From: Mucilaginibacter roseus
Lineage (GTDB): Bacteria > Bacteroidota > Bacteroidia > Sphingobacteriales > Sphingobacteriaceae
DNA: 64,000 nucleotides
Direction of reading: 5' to 3'
Assembly (NCBI RefSeq): GCF_021215455.1
Contig: NZ_JAJPWV010000001.1
Span: 620,001-684,000 of the forward strand
Part shown: piece by piece, positions 7,549-14,875 of the stretch
Numbering within the stretch: the first letter of the stretch is position 1
Layout of the letters: every line of letters begins with the position of its first letter
Translations under genes and position numbers: made by a program
The notes under the pieces: generated by a model
The model's database searches: none
Told to the model about the DNA's origin: nothing
Seen by the model: the letters and a program-made list of their open reading frames with translations, nothing else

Positions 7549-8793
7549 ATGTCAAAAATTGTAATCATCGGCGGCGGCATCATGGGGCTTAGCTCTGCGT
7601 ATTACCTGCAGCAAGCCGGTCATGACGTTACCATACTCGAAAAAGGCGACCTGAGCGATAATTGTTCGTTCGGTAATGCCGGCATGATTGTGCCAAGCCA
7701 CTTTATACCGCTTGCCGCACCGGGCATGGTGCAGCAGGGCATCCGCTGGATGTTTAACAGCAAAAGCCCTTTTTATGTAAAACCATCGTTAAGCGGCGAA
7801 CTGGTATCATGGGGGATGAAGTTCCTGAAACATGCCAATACCGCGCACGTAGAGCGCTCTGCAAAGCCACTGCTGGAAATATCATTGTTGAGCAAAAAAC
7901 TTTACAGTGACCTTAGCAAACAACCTGATTTTAATTTTGGCTTGGTTGAAAAAGGAATCCTGATGTTTTATAAAACCGAAAAGGCAGGTGAGGAAGAAGC
8001 ACACTTAGCAGAAAAAGCCCGTGAGTTAGGTTTAGATATGGCTGTTTTAAGCGCTGATGAATGCCGGGCTTTGCAACCTGACTTAGCCCTTGATGTATTG
8101 GGTGCTGTGCACTATCGTTGCGATGCGCATTTATACCCTAACCAGTTGATTGCCGCGTTACTAAAGCATTTACAGGCAGGCGGCGTAAAAATTGAGCGTA
8201 ACGCTGAGGTTGCCCGCATTGAAACCGCGGGCGGTAAAATATCAAAAGTATTTACCGGCAACAAGGTGTGGGATGCCGACCAGTATATTATAGCAGGTGG
8301 CTCATGGTCTCCGGCTATCGCTAAAATGATCGACATCAATGTGCCGCTGATGCCGGGCAAAGGCTACTCGTTTATGGTGCCTGAGCCTGAACAACGTATG
8401 CAGATACCCGCTTTATTGTGTGAAGCCCGTGTGGCTATTACGCCAATGAATGGCAGCATCCGTTACGGCGGTACTATGGAGCTTGGTAAAATAAATGATA
8501 AGATTAATATGAACAGGGTAAAGGGTATCGTTGAATCGATACCCAAATATTTCCCTGGCCTGCACCCCGAAGTGCCGGCCGAAAAAGATATCTGGTACGG
8601 TTTCCGTCCATCGTCTCCGGATGGTTTGCCTTACATTGGCCGCAGTAAAAAATACAGCAACCTGGTGGTGGCAACCGGCCACGGAATGATGGGTTTAAGC
8701 CTTGGCCCCGCGACCGGCTTGCTGGTTAAGCAGGTGGTTGATGGAACCAATACCGAAATTGATATCAGCGCTTTTTCACCTAACAGGTTTTAG
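7549..8793 (+). CDS. FAD-dependent D-amino acid oxidase/dehydrogenase, probable cis-4-hydroxy-D-proline oxidase
   Basis: DadA/DAO-family flavoenzyme of 414 residues. The N-terminus carries the Rossmann motif GGGIMG and the ribose-binding glutamate about 20 residues later (ILEKGD). The C-terminus has the second FAD contact (ATGHGMMGLSLGPATG). It should oxidise cis-4-hydroxy-D-proline to 1-pyrroline-4-hydroxy-2-carboxylate, the substrate of the first gene's product, which completes the pathway. The ATG at 7549 is preferred over the in-frame ATG at 7531, since it puts the beta strand of the Rossmann fold at the N-terminus as usual. It is separated from the epimerase by 42 bp containing a terminator-like stem. 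D-amino acid dehydrogenase of broader range is the alternative. Confidence 0.87.
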   Translation: MSKIVIIGGGIMGLSSAYYLQQAGHDVTILEKGDLSDNCSFGNAGMIVPSHFIPLAAPGMVQQGIRWMFNSKSPFYVKPSLSGELVSWGMKFLKHANTAHVERSAKPLLEISLLSKKLYSDLSKQPDFNFGLVEKGILMFYKTEKAGEEEAHLAEKARELGLDMAVLSADECRALQPDLALDVLGAVHYRCDAHLYPNQLIAALLKHLQAGGVKIERNAEVARIETAGGKISKVFTGNKVWDADQYIIAGGSWSPAIAKMIDINVPLMPGKGYSFMVPEPEQRMQIPALLCEARVAITPMNGSIRYGGTMELGKINDKINMNRVKGIVESIPKYFPGLHPEVPAEKDIWYGFRPSSPDGLPYIGRSKKYSNLVVATGHGMMGLSLGPATGLLVKQVVDGTNTEIDISAFSPNRF

Positions 8794-8832
8794 CAGTCTT
8801 TAAAATTCCCTTACCCGCTTTAGCAGTATTTT
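8788..8832 (+). promoter_or_regulatory. Direct repeats upstream of the AraC gene, candidate operator
   Basis: TTTAGCAGTCTTT (8788-8800) and TTTAGCAGTATTT (8819-8831) form a direct repeat 31 bp apart, about three helical turns. Direct repeats in phase are typical AraC-family sites. The first copy overlaps the oxidase stop codon. An inverted pair TTACCCG (8811-8817) and CGGGTAA (8837-8843) overlaps the second copy. Autoregulation by the adjacent AraC protein is inference. Confidence 0.4.
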
Positions 8833-8851
8833 AACTCGGGTAAAGGTGTTT

Positions 8852-8882
8852 TTTGCAATTTAGGGATAAAATCGTATTTTAG
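8852..8882 (+). promoter_or_regulatory. Candidate promoter of the AraC regulator gene
   Basis: TTTG at 8852-8855, a 19-bp spacer, then TATTTTAG at 8875-8882, seven of eight matches to TAnnTTTG. The ATG at 8908 lies 26 bp downstream. The spacer length fits the Bacteroidota sigma factor. Confidence 0.45.
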
Positions 8883-8907
8883 ATCTCCGTTTCCCCGATT
8901 TAATACG

Positions 8908-9807
8908 ATGAAGGTACTGCAATTTACAATCCCAGTAGCGCATGATAAAAGCGTAATAACCGATCAGGTTGAATTGCCCTACCATTACCCGCATCTGCAT
9001 CGCCATAAAGAAGCGCAACTTACCTGGATACAGCGCGGAGAAGGTACTTTAATTGCAGGCAATAATATGCACGCTTTTGCCGAGGGAGATATATTTTATA
9101 TTGGCCCCAACCTGCCGCATCTGTTTAAAAGCAATCCCGAATATTTTAAATCCGAAGACCATCGCCCGGTAAAGGCACTAACCGTGTTCTTCAATCCTGA
9201 GGGAGCGTTATCGGCCATGTTTGATCTTCCGGAGATGCGTGCCATCAGCCAATATCTCGGCCAGCATGCACTTGGTTTTAAATTGCCCGCACGTAACACT
9301 CAATCTATCGCCATTCAGATGCTTGCCGTGCGTGAAGCAACCGGGAGCAAGAAGTTGCTTGCCTTTTTGGAGTTGATGCAGGGCCTGATCTCCGTGGGCA
9401 ATAAACCGGAAGCACTGTCGACCCACGGAAACTTACCCTCAATGGCCGATAATGAAGGTATACGTATCGGTAACATCTACAATTACATTATGCAAAATTA
9501 TAACGGCAACATAACGCTCGAAGATGTTGCCCGCGCCGCCTGCATGACCTCCGAATCATTTTGCCGTTACTTTAAAAAGCATACCGGCCACACCTTCGTG
9601 TCCTTTTTAAACGAGGTAAGGGTTAATGAGGCCTGTAAACGGCTTACCTCGCATAAATTTGAAAATGTTTCGGAGATAGCCTTCAAATGTGGCTTTAAAA
9701 GCATCACCAATTTTAACCGGGTATTTAAATCAGTAACCGGCAGTTCGCCGCGCGAATATCTCGATAACTACAGGCAAAATATTAACAGCCTTTCGCAATC
9801 TGCTTAG
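8908..9807 (+). CDS. AraC family transcriptional regulator, cupin sensor domain
   Basis: A 299-residue regulator. An N-terminal cupin (about residues 20-95, with the histidine-rich PYHYPHLHRHKEAQ ligand strand) is joined to a C-terminal double helix-turn-helix AraC domain (about 190-290, including LEDVARAACMTSESFCRYFKKHTG and the second helix pair ending SSPREYLDNYR). It lies directly downstream of the hydroxyproline operon on the same strand with its own candidate promoter, so it most likely controls that operon in response to hydroxyproline or an intermediate. It could instead control the DUF5695 gene downstream, 105 bp away. Confidence 0.9.
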   Translation: MKVLQFTIPVAHDKSVITDQVELPYHYPHLHRHKEAQLTWIQRGEGTLIAGNNMHAFAEGDIFYIGPNLPHLFKSNPEYFKSEDHRPVKALTVFFNPEGALSAMFDLPEMRAISQYLGQHALGFKLPARNTQSIAIQMLAVREATGSKKLLAFLELMQGLISVGNKPEALSTHGNLPSMADNEGIRIGNIYNYIMQNYNGNITLEDVARAACMTSESFCRYFKKHTGHTFVSFLNEVRVNEACKRLTSHKFENVSEIAFKCGFKSITNFNRVFKSVTGSSPREYLDNYRQNINSLSQSA

Positions 9808-9912
9808 TAAGGTCTTTGGGTTAAAAACATGCTACAATTTGGCAAATTATAGCCGAATGCTATTTGTGGGTATGCGTATTTTTATGCGCCGGCAAATCAT
9901 CCCGGCTTCATT

Positions 9913-12642
9913 ATGGCGAGTTTCTTTAAATCATTTAATCATAGTATACTATTAGTAACGGCAGTAGGTATCTTCAACTGCGCATCCGCCCTGGCGCAAA
10001 ATCCATGGGAGGCGCTCTCAAAGCGGCCGTCAACACTTGGAATAGAGTCCGGTATAGATACCTATAACACTTCGGCATTCAACTTAAAACTGGTAAAGGC
10101 TTCGCAAACCGTTGCCGGCCTGGAGCCTAAAGTTGCCGCTGGTTTTGATTTTACCCCCGCCGACAGGTTAAAGCAACGCAGCAGCGATGGTATGTACCAG
10201 TTGGGTGATATCAACCTGCGGTTAAAATCGGATGGCGATACTGTCTGGAAAAGTTTTTCTACAGCTACCAAACGAGCCCCTGTTAAAGCACTGGCGGTTA
10301 ATGATACTGTTTTGGCTGCTGCCGACCTGGCCGCCACTTTGCCTGCCGATATTCCGCTAACGGTGGAGCGTGTATGGAAGCAGCGTAACGGGCAGCTTAT
10401 TCTTGAATTTGTACTTACCAATACCTCGGCCAAAACGGTAGAAATAGGCTCGCTTGGTATACCCATGATATTTAACAATATTTTGCAGGAGAAATCGCTT
10501 GAAAAAGCGCATGCTGAATGTGTTTTTTACGATCCGTATATCGGTAATGATGCTGGTTATTTACAGGTAACCTGCTTAAGCGGACAAGGCCCTGCCTTAG
10601 TGGTTGTACCCGATGGCAAAACGCCTTTTGAGGCCTACAACCCGCTGCTTGATGACCCGACTCCGCGAGGTATTGACTTTGAAGGCTTTTACGAATGGAT
10701 GGTCAGCAGTAAAGCGTATGCCGAAAAGGATTGGAAAAAAGCGCAGCCATGGAATGAACCTACCTCGATAAGCTTAAAATCCGGTGAAACACGTCGCATT
10801 GCGGTGAAATTTATTTTGGCAGACGCAATAAAAAATATAGAGAAAACGCTGATTGCCAACAACAGGCCTGTAGCTATGGGTGTACCGGGTTACGTTATCC
10901 CGCAGGATGTGAACGGTAAGCTGTTTTTAAATTATGGTAAACCTGTATCATCTATAAAAGTACAGCCTGAGGGAGCGTTAACCTTTACACAACTGAACGA
11001 CTCTCCTAACGGATGGGTAGCTTACCAGGTAAAAGGTAGTACTTGGGGCAGGGCAAGGTTAACCGTTACTTACGCTGATGGCCTGCAGCAAACTATTAAC
11101 TATAAAGTGATAAAGCCGGAAGGCCAGGTGGTGAAGGACTTTGGCAACTTTTTAACAACCAAACAATGGTATCACAATGACAAGGATCTATTTGGCCGCA
11201 ACAACTCGGTGATTACCTACGACTACGAGAAAAAAGCCAAAGTATTGCAGGATAGCCGTGCCTGGATAGTTGGCCTGAGTGATGAAGGAGGCGCAGGCAG
11301 CTGGCTTGGCGCTATGATGAAGGAGCTGGTGCAACCGGATAAAGCCGAAATTCAAAAGCTTCAATTATTTGTAAACCATACCCTATGGGGCGGCTTGCAG
11401 CATAGTGCCGGGAAAGAAAAATACGGGGTGAAGAAAAGCCTTTATTATTACGACCCCAAAGGTAAACCGGCCGGTACTTACAGCGACAGCGTAAACTATA
11501 AAACATGGGCCGCATGGGATAAAAAGGGTGCTGATGATATCGGCCGGTCATACAATTACCCGCATGTGGCGGCGGCGCATTGGGTACTGTACCGTTTAGC
11601 CCGTAACCATAAGGGCTTGGTAAATGAGTATAACTGGCAATGGTATTTAACCAATGCTTATGGCACCAGCATGGCGATGATAACTTTAGCGCCTTACTAT
11701 GCGCAGTTTGGGCAAATGGAGGGCACCATTTTTTACCTGATTTTACAAGATTTAAAGGCCGAGGGCTGGGGTGAAATGGCTGGCAGATTAGAAGCAGCTA
11801 TGCGTAAGCGTGCTGATCATTGGCGTACACTGCAATATCCATTTGGTAGTGAAATGCCCTGGGATTCGACCGGGCAAGAAGAGGTTTATGTATGGTCAAA
11901 ATACTTTGGGTATGACGATAAGGCGATGGTTACCCTTAATGCCATTTTGGGTTACATGCCTACCGTTCCGCACTGGGGTTACAATGGTTCGGCCCGCCGC
12001 TATTGGGACTTTTTATATGGTGGCAAGCTATCGCGCGTGGAGCGCCAGTTACATCATTATGGGTCAGGGCTTAACGCTATACCGGTGCTTACCGGGTATC
12101 GTAGTCAGCCTGATGATCTTTATCTGCTCAGGGTTGGTTACGGCGGCACGTTGGGCGCTATATCAAATATTACCGAGGATGGTTTTGGCCCGGCAGCGTT
12201 TCACTCGTTCCCGTCAACATTAAGAATAGATTATCTGTCAGGCGATTATGGGCCAAACTTTTTTGGTTACGCGGTAAATACCGCAACCTATTTGGTTGAT
12301 GATAAAACTTTCGGTTGGCTTGCCTTTGGCGGTAATTTAACAAAACGGGGAGATGTTGTAGATGTTGCTATCACCACGGCAGCAAAATCAAGGGTGTTTA
12401 TAGCACCTGCCAAACTTTGGCTTACGCTTGATGCGGGTAAATTTAAAATCGCAACATACAATTCAAAAACCGGAGAGGTAAATTTAACACTTGAAAAAGG
12501 AGACAGCTACACTCCGAATGCTTATCTCCGCGTAGAAGGCGGCAATAGTAAATATAACTTAAAGCGGGCTAAAGCGAGAGGCGCATATGTATTCTCTTTA
12601 AGCAGCAAATCGGTAGTTAACATCAAGCTAATTAAGCAATAA
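9913..12642 (+). CDS. Secreted DUF5695-type protein, possible glycoside hydrolase
   Basis: A 909-residue exported protein with a signal peptide ending near ASALAQ. The sequence resembles the DUF5695 family of Bacteroidota, recognised from memory and not by search. The first roughly 400 residues look beta-rich, like the N-terminal sandwich of large glycosidases. The middle (about 530-720) is rich in tryptophan and helices, with acidic stretches such as EMPWDSTGQEE, as in (alpha/alpha)6-barrel glycosidases. The end returns to beta structure. No activity can be assigned. It has its own terminator and lies between the AraC gene and a SusC/SusD operon, consistent with a role in polysaccharide or glycoprotein use. 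Confidence 0.65.
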   Translation: MASFFKSFNHSILLVTAVGIFNCASALAQNPWEALSKRPSTLGIESGIDTYNTSAFNLKLVKASQTVAGLEPKVAAGFDFTPADRLKQRSSDGMYQLGDINLRLKSDGDTVWKSFSTATKRAPVKALAVNDTVLAAADLAATLPADIPLTVERVWKQRNGQLILEFVLTNTSAKTVEIGSLGIPMIFNNILQEKSLEKAHAECVFYDPYIGNDAGYLQVTCLSGQGPALVVVPDGKTPFEAYNPLLDDPTPRGIDFEGFYEWMVSSKAYAEKDWKKAQPWNEPTSISLKSGETRRIAVKFILADAIKNIEKTLIANNRPVAMGVPGYVIPQDVNGKLFLNYGKPVSSIKVQPEGALTFTQLNDSPNGWVAYQVKGSTWGRARLTVTYADGLQQTINYKVIKPEGQVVKDFGNFLTTKQWYHNDKDLFGRNNSVITYDYEKKAKVLQDSRAWIVGLSDEGGAGSWLGAMMKELVQPDKAEIQKLQLFVNHTLWGGLQHSAGKEKYGVKKSLYYYDPKGKPAGTYSDSVNYKTWAAWDKKGADDIGRSYNYPHVAAAHWVLYRLARNHKGLVNEYNWQWYLTNAYGTSMAMITLAPYYAQFGQMEGTIFYLILQDLKAEGWGEMAGRLEAAMRKRADHWRTLQYPFGSEMPWDSTGQEEVYVWSKYFGYDDKAMVTLNAILGYMPTVPHWGYNGSARRYWDFLYGGKLSRVERQLHHYGSGLNAIPVLTGYRSQPDDLYLLRVGYGGTLGAISNITEDGFGPAAFHSFPSTLRIDYLSGDYGPNFFGYAVNTATYLVDDKTFGWLAFGGNLTKRGDVVDVAITTAAKSRVFIAPAKLWLTLDAGKFKIATYNSKTGEVNLTLEKGDSYTPNAYLRVEGGNSKYNLKRAKARGAYVFSLSSKSVVNIKLIKQ

Positions 12643-12670
12643 TCGTTCTTTCTATTTTCATATTTGTTTT

Positions 12671-12699
12671 GCGCCGGGCATTTACGTCCGGCGTTTTTG
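12671..12699 (+). terminator. Rho-independent terminator after the DUF5695 gene
   Basis: CGCCGG (12672-12677) pairs with CCGGCG (12688-12693), followed by TTTTTGTTTT. It lies 29 bp past the stop codon and makes the gene monocistronic. Confidence 0.75.
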
Positions 12700-12769
12700 T
12701 TTTATACAGATTATTTTGGCTTGTTAAGTATTTGTTTTAATTTACACCATCAACCAATTACATAAAACT

Positions 12770-13267
12770 ATGAACTGCAAGTACATCTGCCTGCTTTTAT
12801 TATTACTGATTACGTCAAAGGGGTTTGCACAAACAGGTAAAGGTTCTGTTGCTGATGTTGCCTTTATACAGGGCAACTGGAAAGCCACCACACCGGATGG
12901 CCGTACCATTGAGGGATCGTGGTTGCCGCCTAAAGGAGAGAACCTGCTGGGCTTTATGCGGATGATGAAAGGCGATAAGCCTGATCTGTATGAAATACTG
13001 GCTTACGAGCAAACCGACAAGGGATTGACATCAATGGTAAAACACTTTCAGCCCGGCTTAATAGGCAACGAGGAAAAAGATAAGCAGGATAGGTATGTTT
13101 TCGTCGAAGCATCTAAAAACCGCGCTGTCTTTGAAAAGGAAGGAGAGACAACCCTGCGCATACTTTACGAAAAGCGTTCTGTCAGCCAGTTTGTTATAGC
13201 CCGTGGCAGCCAAAAAGATGGCAAGTGGGTTTTTGAGGATTTATTTGTGTTTAACAAGGTTAAATAG
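12770..13267 (+). CDS. Exported DUF6265-like protein
   Basis: A 165-residue protein with a signal peptide (hydrophobic leucine-rich core, cleavage near GFAQ). The mature part has the pattern FIQGNWKA, EGSWLPPKG, LLGFMRM and LYEILAYEQ of the DUF6265 family, a small beta-barrel domain of unknown function. It stands alone, with no close co-directional partner. No ligand or activity can be inferred. Confidence 0.7.
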   Translation: MNCKYICLLLLLLITSKGFAQTGKGSVADVAFIQGNWKATTPDGRTIEGSWLPPKGENLLGFMRMMKGDKPDLYEILAYEQTDKGLTSMVKHFQPGLIGNEEKDKQDRYVFVEASKNRAVFEKEGETTLRILYEKRSVSQFVIARGSQKDGKWVFEDLFVFNKVK

Positions 13268-13393
13268 TATAAACGATGTACTGAATAAATAATACACAAT
13301 CGGTCTTTATGAATACATTGTAATGAGCTATATTTTATTGGTATTTCATCAGGTGATTTCTATATTTGCCGAATATTACTTACTCCTTATCAA

Positions 13394-13870
13394 GTGAAAA
13401 AATATCTCTTAGTTATTTTGATTGCGCTTTTGGCAATCATATCATCATGTAAAAAAGAAAAAGTTGAGGTCAATCCCGCAGATGCTGTAGTTGGTTATTG
13501 GAGTTTAAACCGTATTTCAACAGATCTTTACTATAAAACAGACGTAGTTAAATCAAGGGATGAAAAACTTGCCGACGTTCGATATATCGATAATGTAGAG
13601 TTTAAGCCGGATGGTACCGGCGTCATGATAGAAAAGGGACTCGAATTCAGAAGATTTAGTTATCGTATTGAAAAGAACGAAATATATTTTTCAAATGTTA
13701 CAGCTTTAAGTAATAAGCAATGGGTAGCTGAGCGTAATTCAATGGGAATAATTGCCGCAGTTGATGGAGGAAATTTTGTACTTGCTTATGATACCTTTTT
13801 GCTCAAGGATTTTAAAGATGATGATACTCTCTATGATCGCTATCGCACATATTATCATTTTGCTAAATAA
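13394..13870 (+). CDS. Putative lipoprotein of unknown function, lipocalin-like size
   Basis: A 158-residue protein starting at GTG 13394. The leader MKKYLLVILIALLAIISSC ends in a lipobox cysteine, followed by lysines. The mature part has GYWSLNRIS and a VEFKPDGTGVMIE strand like small lipocalin-type lipoproteins of Bacteroidota, but I recognise no named family with certainty. It is more AT-rich than its upstream neighbours and is followed by a region of decayed genes, so the locus may be an acquired or eroding segment. Confidence 0.75.
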   Translation: MKKYLLVILIALLAIISSCKKEKVEVNPADAVVGYWSLNRISTDLYYKTDVVKSRDEKLADVRYIDNVEFKPDGTGVMIEKGLEFRRFSYRIEKNEIYFSNVTALSNKQWVAERNSMGIIAAVDGGNFVLAYDTFLLKDFKDDDTLYDRYRTYYHFAK

Positions 13871-13983
13871 AGTTTGAACTTATTTCAAATTGATCTCAAG
13901 CCCTTATTGCAACCGTGTAAAATACATTTGCTCTTAAATAGTTCGAAAATTTCCCAATCATCAAAATGTTTTGGAGTATGCAA

Positions 13984-14226
13984 TTATTCGCTAAACCCCG
14001 GTTGGTTTTTTTTAAGGGTATCCCAGTCTTTTTTGTCCTTAAAAAGTAGGTAGTCATGTATCCTATTTGCTTTTGGCTCCCGTTAAATCTTTTATAATCA
14101 TTGCATTTTGCTCAGCATTATATTGGCAAGCGAAAGGCGCACTATATAATGATATTTTAAAAGGCTTTTTTAAGTGCTATTGCCAAAATACAGCAAAACT
14201 AATTACTTCAGTTCTCGCTATTATTT
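13984..14226 (-). pseudogene. Remnant of a decayed minus-strand gene (3' part)
   Basis: One minus-strand frame reads ARTEVISFAVFWQ, a TAG, then HLKKPFKISLYSAPF... to LTGAKSK and a stop near 14072. The next frame continues with NRIHDYLLFKDKKDWDTLK and ends PGFSE at a TAA (13984-13986). One nonsense codon and one frameshift therefore interrupt what looks like about 75 residues of protein. The family is not recognised. Confidence 0.45.
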
Positions 14227-14472
14227 ATACACTGATACTGTAAGAGTACGGCTAACAAGTTGGATCTGAATTGCTATTATTAAACGTATAACTAACAATC
14301 ATTAATTTATATCGAGTTTTTTCGTAGGTGTATAGCTGTAATATATTAACATATATTGGCATTATATAAACCTATTTAGACAGGTCTTCCTAAGTCATCA
14401 ATAAAAAAATATTTTTTATTGTTTTTTTTACAATTAAAAATATTCGTTTATATTTGGTTGTTATCAATTGTA

Positions 14473-14859
14473 AAACCAAGTAATTCAATTTTTTCATGAA
14501 CAGGATTTGTACTTCTTAGAGGGTGCTGTCTGCAATGTTGATGTTAAACTTTTTTGGCCGCTGGAGTTATTATAATTCAAAAGCGACACAAAGTTCTTAC
14601 ATCAGCTTTGGCCCGGCACTTGCCAAATTACCGCAAGTTTTAAGGGCGTTTTTTTAACTGATTATACCAATTATAATTCGGACAGGGAGGCTTTTGCCTA
14701 AACTGTTCAGGTTATTGCTACGCGTTTGATTTACTGAGCTTACAACAACTGATTTATTATAAACCTGATTAATTGTAATACCATGATGCCGCCTTAAACA
14801 AAGCCGTTCCGCGCAGCAACGCTGCAACTTATTTGTACGCTCAATTATCTCTAATCTAA
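14473..14859 (+). pseudogene. Remnant of a decayed plus-strand gene (3' part)
   Basis: Protein-like text continues across three frames. The first contains HEQDLYFLEGAVCNVDVKLF. A shift in the T6 run near 14550 leads to GRWSYYNSKATQSSYISFG...LPQVLR. A second shift in the T7 run near 14650 leads to FLTDYTNYNSDREAFA, a TAA, TVQVIATRLIY and two TGA codons. A last shift leads to YHDAALNKAVPRSNAATYLY, ending at TAA 14857-14859. Several independent lesions make it a pseudogene and not a single sequencing error. The parent family is unknown. It ends 16 bp before the SusC gene. Confidence 0.55.
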
Positions 14860-14875
14860 TTTAAACTGTAAACAT

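Larger units (their letters stand above)
13871..14875. other. 1-kb AT-rich intergenic segment with gene remnants
   Basis: No intact gene is present. Two stretches read like protein only when stops and frame changes are bridged: one on the minus strand (13984-14226) and one on the plus strand (14473-14859). The rest (about 14230-14470) is very AT-rich with no recognisable structure. No transposase or inverted terminal repeat was found. Confidence 0.6.

Noticed and set aside
11810..12223. 137-codon plus-strand open frame inside the DUF5695 gene
   Set aside because: It is in another frame of a long, clearly translated gene, and its composition shows no domain.
13871..14875. Possible insertion sequence or CRISPR array in the AT-rich gap
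   Set aside because: No transposase motif, terminal inverted repeat, target duplication or regularly spaced repeat was found; only decayed protein text is present.
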